From the NCBI GenBank assembly GCA_016928975.1, contig JAFGJR010000266.1:1-22922 (forward strand): DNA of 22,922 bases, in the 5' to 3' direction. Source of the stretch: Sedimentisphaerales bacterium. GTDB taxonomy: Bacteria; Planctomycetota; Phycisphaerae; Sedimentisphaerales; SG8-4. Both the position numbers and the translations under genes were made by a program. The notes under the pieces were generated by a model. It was not told where the DNA came from, made no database searches, and worked only from the letters and a program-made list of their open reading frames with translations. Below are positions 15,707-22,481 of the stretch, piece after piece. Within the stretch, counting starts at the first letter, position 1. Each line of letters starts with the position of its first letter.

Positions 15707-15717
15707 CGTAGAGTCGC
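15684..15717. terminator. Interrupted hairpin between convergent genes
   Basis: GCGAC (15684-15688) pairs with GTCGC (15713-15717). GCGTCAC (15692-15698) pairs with GTGACGT (15703-15709) with one wobble. They are separated by a 3x3 internal loop and closed by a 4-nt loop. It lies exactly between the convergent secreted-protein operon and the DUF2617-type gene, so it may act as a bidirectional terminator although no T-tract is present. Confidence 0.45.
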
Positions 15718-15719
15718 TG

Positions 15720-16265
15720 CTACTGGAAATCGAAAAGCGACTGAGTCTTGATCATCGTGACCTGATCGGGATAGGCCGCGAAGGTGTGGATGTGCAACTC
15801 CGTCCGCCGCGCCTCGAAGTCCACATAGCAGAAAGGTTGTAGACTGTCCACCTCGAGCTCGGGGAACTTGACGAACACGCCGCGATTGCGGGCGAAGCGC
15901 TCCAGGTCGGTATGGCTCTGCCGGTACAGATTGGCACTCATCTTCTCGACCTGAAAGTCGGTCATGTAGCTGACGCCCCGGCTGAGCGTGCACTTGTGCG
16001 TGCGAGGTCCACGGAACTGGAACCGCTCCACCAATCCCCGGTGCGGCAGCAACTGCCCCGGGGCGCTGACCACTTCACTCAGACACCCATCCGCAGCGAA
16101 GACGGTGACAACGTGCGTACAACCCGTTACCCAAATCAGGGCCTCGTACTTCTCCGTCTTGAGCTGTCGACTGGCGTAAATCTGAAACAGCTCTGGGTGC
16201 AGCGGCCTCTGAAAGAGGCTGAACGTCAGTTGGTCGATAGCTATATTGGTTTGCGGCGATTCCAT
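15720..16265 (-). CDS. DUF2617-family protein
   Basis: A protein of 181 aa from the start at 16265 (MESPQTNIAIDQLTF). That start is chosen because a strong promoter at 16306-16334 would put the farther upstream in-frame ATG at 16340 outside the transcript. Recalled DUF2617 landmarks are present in order: QRPLHPELFQIYASR, GCTHVVTVF, a LSEVV segment, CTLSRGVSYMTDFQVE in the middle, then FCYVDFEARR and VTMIKTQSLFDF at the end. It has no signal peptide or membrane segment. DUF2617 has no established function. It is common in planctomycetes and actinobacteria as a cytoplasmic protein. It is convergent with the secreted-protein operon and probably monocistronic. The family call is from memory of the motif pattern. 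Confidence 0.75.
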   Translation of the reverse strand: MESPQTNIAIDQLTFSLFQRPLHPELFQIYASRQLKTEKYEALIWVTGCTHVVTVFAADGCLSEVVSAPGQLLPHRGLVERFQFRGPRTHKCTLSRGVSYMTDFQVEKMSANLYRQSHTDLERFARNRGVFVKFPELEVDSLQPFCYVDFEARRTELHIHTFAAYPDQVTMIKTQSLFDFQ

Positions 16266-16305
16266 GAACAAAGACCCCGAAGCATGCGGCCCATCATTTG
16301 AACGT

Positions 16306-16334
16306 ATTATATCAAAGCCGCGAAGACCGTTCAA
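16306..16334 (-). promoter_or_regulatory. Sigma70-like promoter of the DUF2617-type gene
   Basis: On the minus strand TTGAAC (16329-16334) and a perfect TATAAT (16306-16311) are 17 nt apart. Transcription would start near 16299, about 35 nt before the ATG at 16265. This rules against the upstream start at 16340. Confidence 0.65.
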
Positions 16335-16472
16335 GAGCAATATCAGTACTGATAGGCCACCAGGAAGCCCTTATAGGACGATTGTAGCGCAAGCCCATTG
16401 AGGGAAAAGAGTAACAGTGAAGTAGAATTTTTCGCGACGGAATCGCAAAAGACCGACGCGGGCGCGCACCCG

Positions 16473-17393
16473 TCAGCGGGCGAAAAAAGACGCGTTGATG
16501 ATGGTAGCAATGATATCGTAGAACGCGTGTGTTCCGGCGGTAATGCCAAAGCCCCGAATGGCAAAGAGGCCCGCAAAGTACACGCCGGCGAGCGTCCGAA
16601 AACCAAACTCGGTCCAGTTGAAGGGAAAGCTGCGGCCCAGGTGCCCATCGATATAAATGATATGGTGGTGCGCGCTGAACAGGGCGGCTGAGATCAGAAC
16701 GGACAGAACGATCGCGTTGTTGTGGCTCACACCGATCACGTCCTGCAGTAGCACCATGAGCAGGCATATCAGGATCAATCGGAAAACCAACTCCTCATAG
16801 ATGCCCGCCCCCACCCCGGTTACGACATTGGCCATGAGCGAGTGTGCGATGGGTCGGCTCGCCGGCAATCGCCCGTCGAACGGTGCGGTCTGCGCAGGCC
16901 CCTCCCCCGGCTCTGCGACGCGCGCCATGACAGCGAGGTTGTTGCTGTCGGGTCGGGCCGGATCGTCCCGACGCGGGACCGGGCTGTTGCAGAAGAGGCT
17001 CAAGACGATCAGCGGGATCGCCAGCAGCATGCACTCGAGAACCATCGGCGCGTAGTCGCCCAGACAGAAATACCAGCGCTTGCGCGAGGCCAGTTGCAGT
17101 CCCGTCAAGATGACGATGACAACCAGAGGCGGGGCCGCCCAGGCGAACCGGCTGCCGGCACCGAGATACTCAAGGAAGCGCTGAAGCCACACAAACGCCA
17201 CGACGCGGACTTGTGACTGGTTCAGCAGGTCGGTGTTGATGAGGATCGTCCCGATTTCGTAGAAGACGATGAACGGCAGCAGAAAGACGATGGCGTAAAT
17301 GGGCCGGCTGGTGCGCTCGAGATAGGAGTCAGGCGCGAAATTGAGCAACTGGCTCGTCATGTAGCCGTGCTTGGAGTTCTTCGGACCAGTCAT
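16473..17393 (-). CDS. CPBP (Rce1/CAAX-like) family intramembrane protease
   Basis: A 306-aa membrane protein with about seven or eight hydrophobic helices. The three CPBP motifs are intact and in order: YEELVFR (E200, E201, R205), FSAHHH (F239 with H243) and THAFYD (H289, D293). These residues form the glutamate/histidine active site in the Rce1 fold. A 60-residue polar insertion (about 137-190) rich in Pro, Arg and Ala precedes the catalytic part. It is longer than in minimal CPBP proteins and lies between helices. Bacterial members are linked to bacteriocin self-immunity, protein maturation or signalling; nothing nearby defines a substrate. The start at 17393 has only a weak AAAGG some 13 nt upstream. 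An in-frame ATG at residue 12 is an alternative. Confidence 0.88.
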   Translation of the reverse strand: MTGPKNSKHGYMTSQLLNFAPDSYLERTSRPIYAIVFLLPFIVFYEIGTILINTDLLNQSQVRVVAFVWLQRFLEYLGAGSRFAWAAPPLVVIVILTGLQLASRKRWYFCLGDYAPMVLECMLLAIPLIVLSLFCNSPVPRRDDPARPDSNNLAVMARVAEPGEGPAQTAPFDGRLPASRPIAHSLMANVVTGVGAGIYEELVFRLILICLLMVLLQDVIGVSHNNAIVLSVLISAALFSAHHHIIYIDGHLGRSFPFNWTEFGFRTLAGVYFAGLFAIRGFGITAGTHAFYDIIATIINASFFAR

Positions 17394-17467
17394 TCGTGGA
17401 TGTTGCCTTTCTCATCGTCATGACTTCGCGCGAACCAAACGTCGCTACCGGCGGCGAAATTTCGGAG

Positions 17468-17496
17468 AGTGTACTTGAAGCAAAGTCGAATTACAA
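17468..17496 (-). promoter_or_regulatory. Weak candidate promoter of the CPBP protease gene
   Basis: On the minus strand TTGTAA (17491-17496) and TACACT (17468-17473) are 17 nt apart. Each matches the consensus at four of six positions. The segment is more AT-rich than its surroundings. The transcript would have a leader of about 70 nt. Nothing else was seen in the 17394-17601 gap. Confidence 0.3.
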
Positions 17497-17601
17497 TACC
17501 ATCCGCTGTACGTTTCTTGGACCCGGCGACAACGTGATGGCGGTCCGGCCGCGAAGCCCGGGCCGGCAGACCCGAAGAACACCGTAGAGGAATGAGCCCG
17601 C

Positions 17602-18267
17602 ATGATTCAGGAACAACTACGGCAGATCTACCGACTGCTTATCGACTCCTTCGGCCCCCAGCATTGGTGGCCCGGCCAGACGCGTTTCGAAATCATGGTC
17701 GGCGCCATCTTGACGCAGAACACCAGTTGGAGCAATGTCGCCAAGGCGATCGCCAATCTCAACACCGCCGGACGCCTGGAGCCGACCGCGCTGCACGCGC
17801 TCGACACGGGCGAGCTCGAAACACTCATCCGCCCTGCCGGCTACTTCCGCCTGAAGGCCAAGCGCCTGCGCAACTTCACACAATGGCTCTTTGACGATTA
17901 CGAGGGAAGTCTGGAACGGCTGGACGAAATCGACACCCGTCGTCTGCGTGAGGAGTTGCTGGGCATCTCCGGCATCGGGCCCGAAACCGCCGACTCGATC
18001 TTGCTCTACGCGCTGGATCGCCCCGTCTTCGTCGTGGACACCTACACCGCCCGCGTCGCCGTGCGGCACGGCCTGATCGAACCCGAGCTGACATACGACC
18101 AGTTGCAGGACCTGTTCGCGTCCAACCTGGAAGCCGACGTTTCGCTCTTCAACGAATACCACGCCCTACTCGTCCACGTGGGCAAGGACTTCTGCAAACC
18201 CAAACCCAAGTGCGCCGGCTGCCCACTCAATCCCCTGCCGCACACAATCAACACGGAATGCGGGTGA
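17602..18267 (+). CDS. Endonuclease III-related DNA glycosylase (HhH-GPD)
   Basis: A 221-aa protein, like Nth in length. Visible features are GAILTQNTSW (35-44), a helix-hairpin-helix LLGISGIGPETAD (119-131), catalytic Asp in VVDTYTARV (D146), and a C-terminal Cys cluster. Where E. coli Nth has the lyase Lys (GVGRKTA), this protein has Glu (E128), so a monofunctional glycosylase is expected. The pattern GIGPETADSILLYA recalls the endonuclease III-related/MagIII branch, which acts on alkylated bases. The cluster reads C198-x5-C204-x2-C207-x12-C220, not C-x6-C-x2-C-x5-C, so a [4Fe-4S] centre would have to use a displaced fourth Cys. The role is base-excision repair in the cytoplasm. It ends 4 nt from the convergent nucleotidyltransferase gene. 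Confidence 0.85.
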   Translation: MIQEQLRQIYRLLIDSFGPQHWWPGQTRFEIMVGAILTQNTSWSNVAKAIANLNTAGRLEPTALHALDTGELETLIRPAGYFRLKAKRLRNFTQWLFDDYEGSLERLDEIDTRRLREELLGISGIGPETADSILLYALDRPVFVVDTYTARVAVRHGLIEPELTYDQLQDLFASNLEADVSLFNEYHALLVHVGKDFCKPKPKCAGCPLNPLPHTINTECG

Positions 18268-18271
18268 GATA

Positions 18272-19087
18272 TCACGGAGAGATCTGCGGGTAGGCCCCTC
18301 GAATGCTGCCGGGGTGGAAAACCAGACCGTCTGCTGCAAGGTCGCGTCCAAGTTGTGTCAGGTCTCCGTCGTAGAGGTCGCCCTGGCGGTCAAGCACGCA
18401 AGTGCCCACTTGCCCGGCCGGCAGAGTCGCAACCACCCCGCGGGCCTCGCTGAGCATGAGATGCCATTTCCGCAGCAGATCGACAAGGTCAGGGGGTGGT
18501 GGACCATCGAAGGACAGTTCAGCCAGCTCAGCGGCCGTGTAGCGCCCGGAACGGCCGGCCTCCTCCAGGATCGTGAAAGGGCTGAAGCCTGGGTCCTTGC
18601 CGCAGGCCGCCCAGACCAGATAACCAAAGGGCTGAATCCCCTCATGGCAGGTAATCATATCAATCCAGTCGCGGATTTCGAGCCGTCCTGCCAACGCCAA
18701 GGCCTTGTTAGTCGCCAAGTCGAACGGATGCAGCACCAAGCCCAATTCCTCGTGGCAAACCAGAGGAAAGAACCGGAAGGCGCTGTCACGTGTCCATTGC
18801 ATCAGCACGGTATCCTGCCCCCGGCCTACCACCGCCTCCACGTAGCCGCGGCGTTCGTGAATGGAGCGTAGCTCATAGCCGTGGCTCTCGAGCAGCTTGC
18901 GGTCGGCGTGCCACGTGGCGTCGAGGGCTTCGAGTGTGTCATGAAAGAGGTCGATGTCGCGCGAGATCCGCCTGCCCGCAGCCAGGAGGTTCAATGCGAC
19001 CCCTCCCGCCACGTAGGCCTCCCCTTGTTCGAAGCGGTTGGCCGCTATGAGACGGCAGAGGGCCCGCTGGAATTCGGTGAGAGCCAT
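18272..19087 (-). CDS. AbiEii-like nucleotidyltransferase (possible type IV toxin)
   Basis: A 271-aa protein from the start at 19087 (MALTEFQRALC). Upstream in-frame sequence reads as an unlikely basic extension. The DNA polymerase beta-like signature is clear: YVAGGVALNLL (25-35) followed by SRDIDLF (42-48, acidic pair D44 and D46). DLATNKALALAGRLEIRDWID (about 123-143) is the AbiEii/Nal1-type helix with K128 and D140. AbiEii/MenA enzymes transfer nucleotides to RNA and act as toxins or phage-defence effectors. The C-terminal part, about 150-271, is less recognisable. Its first 43 bases overlap the small ORF upstream, suggesting coupled expression. Activity and targets are inferred from the family only. 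Confidence 0.75.
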   Translation of the reverse strand: MALTEFQRALCRLIAANRFEQGEAYVAGGVALNLLAAGRRISRDIDLFHDTLEALDATWHADRKLLESHGYELRSIHERRGYVEAVVGRGQDTVLMQWTRDSAFRFFPLVCHEELGLVLHPFDLATNKALALAGRLEIRDWIDMITCHEGIQPFGYLVWAACGKDPGFSPFTILEEAGRSGRYTAAELAELSFDGPPPPDLVDLLRKWHLMLSEARGVVATLPAGQVGTCVLDRQGDLYDGDLTQLGRDLAADGLVFHPGSIRGAYPQISP

Positions 19088-19326
19088 TGATAGAGTTCCC
19101 CAGCCTTGCGGAATGCTTCTTGATCGCCGTACCTTCGGATGTAGTCGAGCGTGCGCAGCACCTCCTGCAGATCGGTCGGATAATAATCCACCCGAAGGAA
19201 CCACAAACAGCGGTCCCGGTACGCATCAACCAACTGGTTGATCTGACACCGAAGGTCTTCATCGATTACGCTCATGCTTTCATTACGGTAGCATACCGCA
19301 GACAAATCGGCAAGCTCATCCTGCAA
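19045..19326 (-). CDS. Small hypothetical protein upstream of the nucleotidyltransferase (antitoxin-like position)
   Basis: A 93-aa frame, no named family recognised. TTG at 19326 is preceded by GGAGG (19333-19337 on the plus strand) at six nt, so a TTG start is plausible. ATG at 19275 (MSVIDEDLRC) is the alternative. The middle reads VDAYRDRCLWFLRVDYYPTD, then a helix LQEVLRTLDYIRRYGDQEAFRKAGELYQWL that looks like a compact helical fold, with a Ser-rich tail. I recall similar YRxRCLWFLRxDYYP proteins next to AbiEii genes in planctomycetes, but this is memory, not a search. It overlaps the next gene by 43 bases. It is not a winged-helix AbiEi-type antitoxin. Confidence 0.6.
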   Translation of the reverse strand: MQDELADLSAVCYRNESMSVIDEDLRCQINQLVDAYRDRCLWFLRVDYYPTDLQEVLRTLDYIRRYGDQEAFRKAGELYQWLSPNSSGPSAVS

Positions 19327-19421
19327 GACATGCCTCCGATTGAATCGCGAACGGCCTCGTCCGCAGATGGCCGGGTCGAGCCCGCGGGAGCCATCGCCTC
19401 ACATCGTCGAGCGCGCCGGTG

Positions 19422-20813
19422 CTACCTGATCAAGCAGCGCCTCATGGCGATGCGGTGTAGCACAACGACAAAGACCAGCCAGAAGAACGTGAACGCCGCC
19501 AGCGCCGTCCGCCCGTCGCCCAGGGCTGCTGACGCATTGTGCGAGACCATGCCAACGACCATCACGAGATACACCAATCCCATGAGCATGAGGATCATGA
19601 GAACCGGTTTTCGGTAGAAGACCAATTGGATGGTGCCAGCGACCGGCAGGAGCACGAGCGGCGCATAGAAGGCATTGATCCCGACGACATGGTATGTGAG
19701 GGTGACGCCGCGATAGGCAATCTCGGGTATGATGGCCGCCAGAGGCACGGAGACCAGAGCGGCGGCTGCGACGAACAGCGCCAGAAGCCCTCCGCCGGCA
19801 ACCGTCACCGCCAGCGTCGAATCGAAGCGCTCCTCTCGACCGCCCGCGGTCAGCATGGGCGAGTACAAAGTGGGGCGAGATCCGTAGACCTGCAGCATGA
19901 TGACGGGGACGAAAACGAGGATGGCCCACATCCGCGACCCCATGTAGCCCAGGAAGACAGCCATGAACAGAACAAACAGCAGCGCGTTCTTCCACTGCGA
20001 GATCAGAAGGCCGAACGAGATGTACAGGCTGCCCCACAGGAATCTACCGGGGCTGAACGCTCCCTGTCGGGCCATCCGTCCGACAAAGAAGTCCTCCACC
20101 CAGGCGTGCGGGTGATCCTTGAGCCTCTTCCACGGAGAGGTCCCGCTGATGCGCTGGAATCTCTGGAGCTTCTCGCGGTTGAACACGTCGCCAAACCCCA
20201 TCCACGGCCGCAGGCAGTTGCGGCGGGCCAGGTTCTCATCGTTCAGGTACAGCCACATCGCCCCGCTGCACACCAAGCCCAGCGTAATCACTCCGGCCGG
20301 GTAGTTGATGACCACGTGTTCGAGAAGAACGTGCAGGTTCAACAGCCCGCCCCCGAACATGCCCAGCGCCAGCAAGCCCACGAAACCAAGCGGCTGCTTC
20401 GAGCCCAGAGCCAGCCACACACCCGTCAGGTAGAAGACCAGGCCGGCAGAGAACGCTGAACTGACGACGACAGGTGCATAACGCAGGGGAAGCCGCGGAT
20501 AGACCAGAAAGAGCGCTGAGCCAAGGAGATTCGTCACGACGGCAATAGAGAAGATGAACTTCCTGACGACTTGGCGATGACCCGGCAGGCAGAAGGCGAA
20601 GGGCCTGGTCATGATTTCCATCTGCAGCACCGTCGCCACCGCGCCGACCATCAGAGCCAGCGCGATCAGCCCGATGAACTTGCCCTCGCCCGCGACCGGA
20701 TCGCCCAGGGGGACCATGATGCTGATGCAGATGAAGAACGCGAGCATGGCATAGCCCAGCCACACCCCCCGCCGCTGGTAGAGATGTCTGAGATTTGCTG
20801 CCAAGATGCTCAT
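19422..20813 (-). CDS. ABC-type exporter permease, second of a diverged pair
   Basis: A 463-aa polytopic membrane protein with about 10-12 hydrophobic helices. No named family is certain; by context it is an ABC-2-like permease. It shares landmarks with the 465-aa protein at 21047: N-terminal ANLRHLYQRR, CLPGHRQVVRKF (about 75-86), a cytoplasmic loop ending FFVGRMARQGAFSPGR followed by WGSLY, and the LTAGGREERF segment. These aligned motifs point to an old duplication and a heterodimeric channel. Its ATG overlaps the stop of the 75-aa ORF by four bases (ATGA), so translation is coupled. Substrate unknown; lipid, drug or peptide export are family possibilities. Confidence 0.75.
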   Translation of the reverse strand: MSILAANLRHLYQRRGVWLGYAMLAFFICISIMVPLGDPVAGEGKFIGLIALALMVGAVATVLQMEIMTRPFAFCLPGHRQVVRKFIFSIAVVTNLLGSALFLVYPRLPLRYAPVVVSSAFSAGLVFYLTGVWLALGSKQPLGFVGLLALGMFGGGLLNLHVLLEHVVINYPAGVITLGLVCSGAMWLYLNDENLARRNCLRPWMGFGDVFNREKLQRFQRISGTSPWKRLKDHPHAWVEDFFVGRMARQGAFSPGRFLWGSLYISFGLLISQWKNALLFVLFMAVFLGYMGSRMWAILVFVPVIMLQVYGSRPTLYSPMLTAGGREERFDSTLAVTVAGGGLLALFVAAAALVSVPLAAIIPEIAYRGVTLTYHVVGINAFYAPLVLLPVAGTIQLVFYRKPVLMILMLMGLVYLVMVVGMVSHNASAALGDGRTALAAFTFFWLVFVVVLHRIAMRRCLIR

Positions 20814-21037
20814 GTCACACGCCCTAAGGATTTATCTGGTTTCGAGAGAGGCGTCACGCCAATGGCGAAGGCGAACGGCCGCAGACGCAGGGTAATGTTT
20901 AGTGAAAAGCCTCGGCTTGGCGGCCTGTCGGCATTCTTCGAAAGAACAGGCTGGATTTCCGGCGGCGACGATGGAAGTTGCATGTCTTCACCCGCAGTTA
21001 TGTATTGAATCAGGTTGTTGGGTATGCGCGATTCCAT
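20810..21037 (-). CDS. Small 75-aa ORF coupled between two ABC permease genes
   Basis: No family was recognised. The frame starts ten nt after the stop of the first permease, with AGGA about seven nt upstream of ATG 21037, and its TGA overlaps the next permease ATG as ATGA. Such tight spacing on both sides is the main evidence that it is translated. The protein is polar at first (MESRIPNNLIQYITAG) and Pro/Arg-rich later (PPSRGFSLNITLRLRPF), without a membrane helix or a signal peptide. It may be a small subunit or only a coupling device that keeps ribosomes moving through the 233-nt gap. Confidence 0.45.
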   Translation of the reverse strand: MESRIPNNLIQYITAGEDMQLPSSPPEIQPVLSKNADRPPSRGFSLNITLRLRPFAFAIGVTPLSKPDKSLGRVT

Positions 21038-21046
21038 ACGATTGTC

Positions 21047-22444
21047 CTATTCAGTGAAGGATACTCTCGTGCAGATGCGGTGCGTGGCAAGAATGAGTGC
21101 AAGCCAACAACAGGCAGAGGCCGCGACCAGAAGCGGCACTCCTATCCACGCAAACCAATGGTCGGCCGTTGCGATCAGGACAAGGACGCAGAACACGAAA
21201 ACGTAAGCAATCGTCACATCCAAGTATTTAGCAATCAAGCGAACGGCCAATCCCAGTGGGACCAGCGCCCAAGGAACCGCCACAAACGCCGCCGTGACCA
21301 GACCGCCGAACAGGCGTGTGAGGTTGCCGAATGTTCCGGGGGCCAGGTATTGCAGAAGCACGGTGGAAGCGGCGATCAGCATCAGCGAGAGAGACAGGAA
21401 CAGCGACATCGCAATCGCAGTAGAGATCATAGCCGCAAAGCGTTCTCTGCGTCCCCTGGTAAGTAGCATATTAGAGAAGACCCAGGTGGGTATCAAGAAT
21501 GTTGGGATGAACGATACAACTATCGCCGGAACAAACAGGATGACGCTGAAGGTCCTGGCGACCTTGATGGCGAGTTCGTCCGTTCCCGAAGGTCTCAGCC
21601 TCGCCGCCGCGAATGCCAGGAAAAAAACGGTCGGCAGGCACGTGAGCAGGAGCGTTATCCAGCTCGAGAGCAGCATGGCGCAGGCGACATAGAGATCACC
21701 CCAGATGCATCGTGCGGCACTGAGTCCACCGCGGGTCTCTATGCGCGCATAGAAGAACATCTGAACCCACCGAGAGAGAGGGCCAGACAGAGTGTATGCC
21801 GTTGACTCCTTCCTCCGTCTGGCGCCTTTGCTCAGGCCTGAGAAATGGCGGACCGCCTGCCCAACATGCCTTCTGGCCAGCCAATCAGTCCCCAAGTAGG
21901 CCCAGGCGCCGACGGTGGTGACTGTGCCGAGAGTGACGAAAGCGGCGGGCGAGCGTAGGATCAGATAGTCCACGTACTTAGCCGCAAGTATCATCGGCGT
22001 CACAGAGATGAAGACAAAACCGTAGGCAATTCGGTCGCGGATTGTGAAGACGAAAGATGCGGGCAACAGATACCCTGTCAGCCCCATTGAGAAGGCGGCC
22101 GCCATGATAACCGGCACATCGTGGGACGCAAGGTCCTTGCGGACGAAGATGACCAAGGATAGCAGCAGGTTGAGTACCATGCCAAAGCCGACAATCAGAC
22201 GGCGAGGCATGGGGCCGTGCCCGGGCAGGCAACGGACGAAGGGGCAGGAGAAGACCTCCTGTTGAAGCAATCCGACTCCCAGGCCGGCAAACGCATTTAT
22301 CATGAGGAAGTCAAACCAGGCGAAGGGACTTCCCGTTTCCAGGCGGTCGACCAACTCGCGTGTGAATAGTGCAAGAAGCAAGTAGAATAGCCAGAATGCC
22401 CGGCACTGATAGAGGTGTTTGAGATTTGCGATCGTGGTTCGCAT
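21047..22444 (-). CDS. ABC-type exporter permease, first of a diverged pair
   Basis: A 465-aa polytopic membrane protein with about 10-12 helices. It begins MRTTIANLKHLYQCRAFW and carries CLPGHGPMPRRL in the first third. Its central loop has basic GARRRKEST followed by FFYARIETRGGLSAAR and WGDLY, and LLTRGRRERFAAM lies later. The same order of motifs occurs in the downstream 463-aa paralogue. It follows the ATPase gene by 37 nt and is probably the first permease of one transport complex. It has no recognised soluble domain. The family name is not certain; the ABC assignment rests on the upstream ATPase. TM helix counts are by eye. Confidence 0.75.
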   Translation of the reverse strand: MRTTIANLKHLYQCRAFWLFYLLLALFTRELVDRLETGSPFAWFDFLMINAFAGLGVGLLQQEVFSCPFVRCLPGHGPMPRRLIVGFGMVLNLLLSLVIFVRKDLASHDVPVIMAAAFSMGLTGYLLPASFVFTIRDRIAYGFVFISVTPMILAAKYVDYLILRSPAAFVTLGTVTTVGAWAYLGTDWLARRHVGQAVRHFSGLSKGARRRKESTAYTLSGPLSRWVQMFFYARIETRGGLSAARCIWGDLYVACAMLLSSWITLLLTCLPTVFFLAFAAARLRPSGTDELAIKVARTFSVILFVPAIVVSFIPTFLIPTWVFSNMLLTRGRRERFAAMISTAIAMSLFLSLSLMLIAASTVLLQYLAPGTFGNLTRLFGGLVTAAFVAVPWALVPLGLAVRLIAKYLDVTIAYVFVFCVLVLIATADHWFAWIGVPLLVAASACCWLALILATHRICTRVSFTE

Positions 22445-22481
22445 GTGCCTCTTCCGCTTAATGGGTACGTTCCACTGAGTT

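Noticed and set aside
16266..16340. Longer N-terminus for the DUF2617-type protein
   Set aside because: It would need transcription to begin upstream of a very good promoter, and the added residues do not fit the family start.
16430..16475. GC-rich and TTTT/AAAA inverted repeats near the end of the CPBP gene
   Set aside because: The stems are interrupted or very short and no clean T-tract lies in the right place, so a terminator call is not supported.
17396..17587. A 63-codon plus-strand ORF in the gap before the glycosylase gene
   Set aside because: It has no ribosome-binding site, no family resemblance, and overlaps the likely promoter of the protease gene on the other strand.
19539..20459. 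A 306-codon open frame on the plus strand
   Set aside because: It is opposite a clear membrane protein gene. Its product is dominated by Arg, Gln, His and Glu, the complement of hydrophobic codons.
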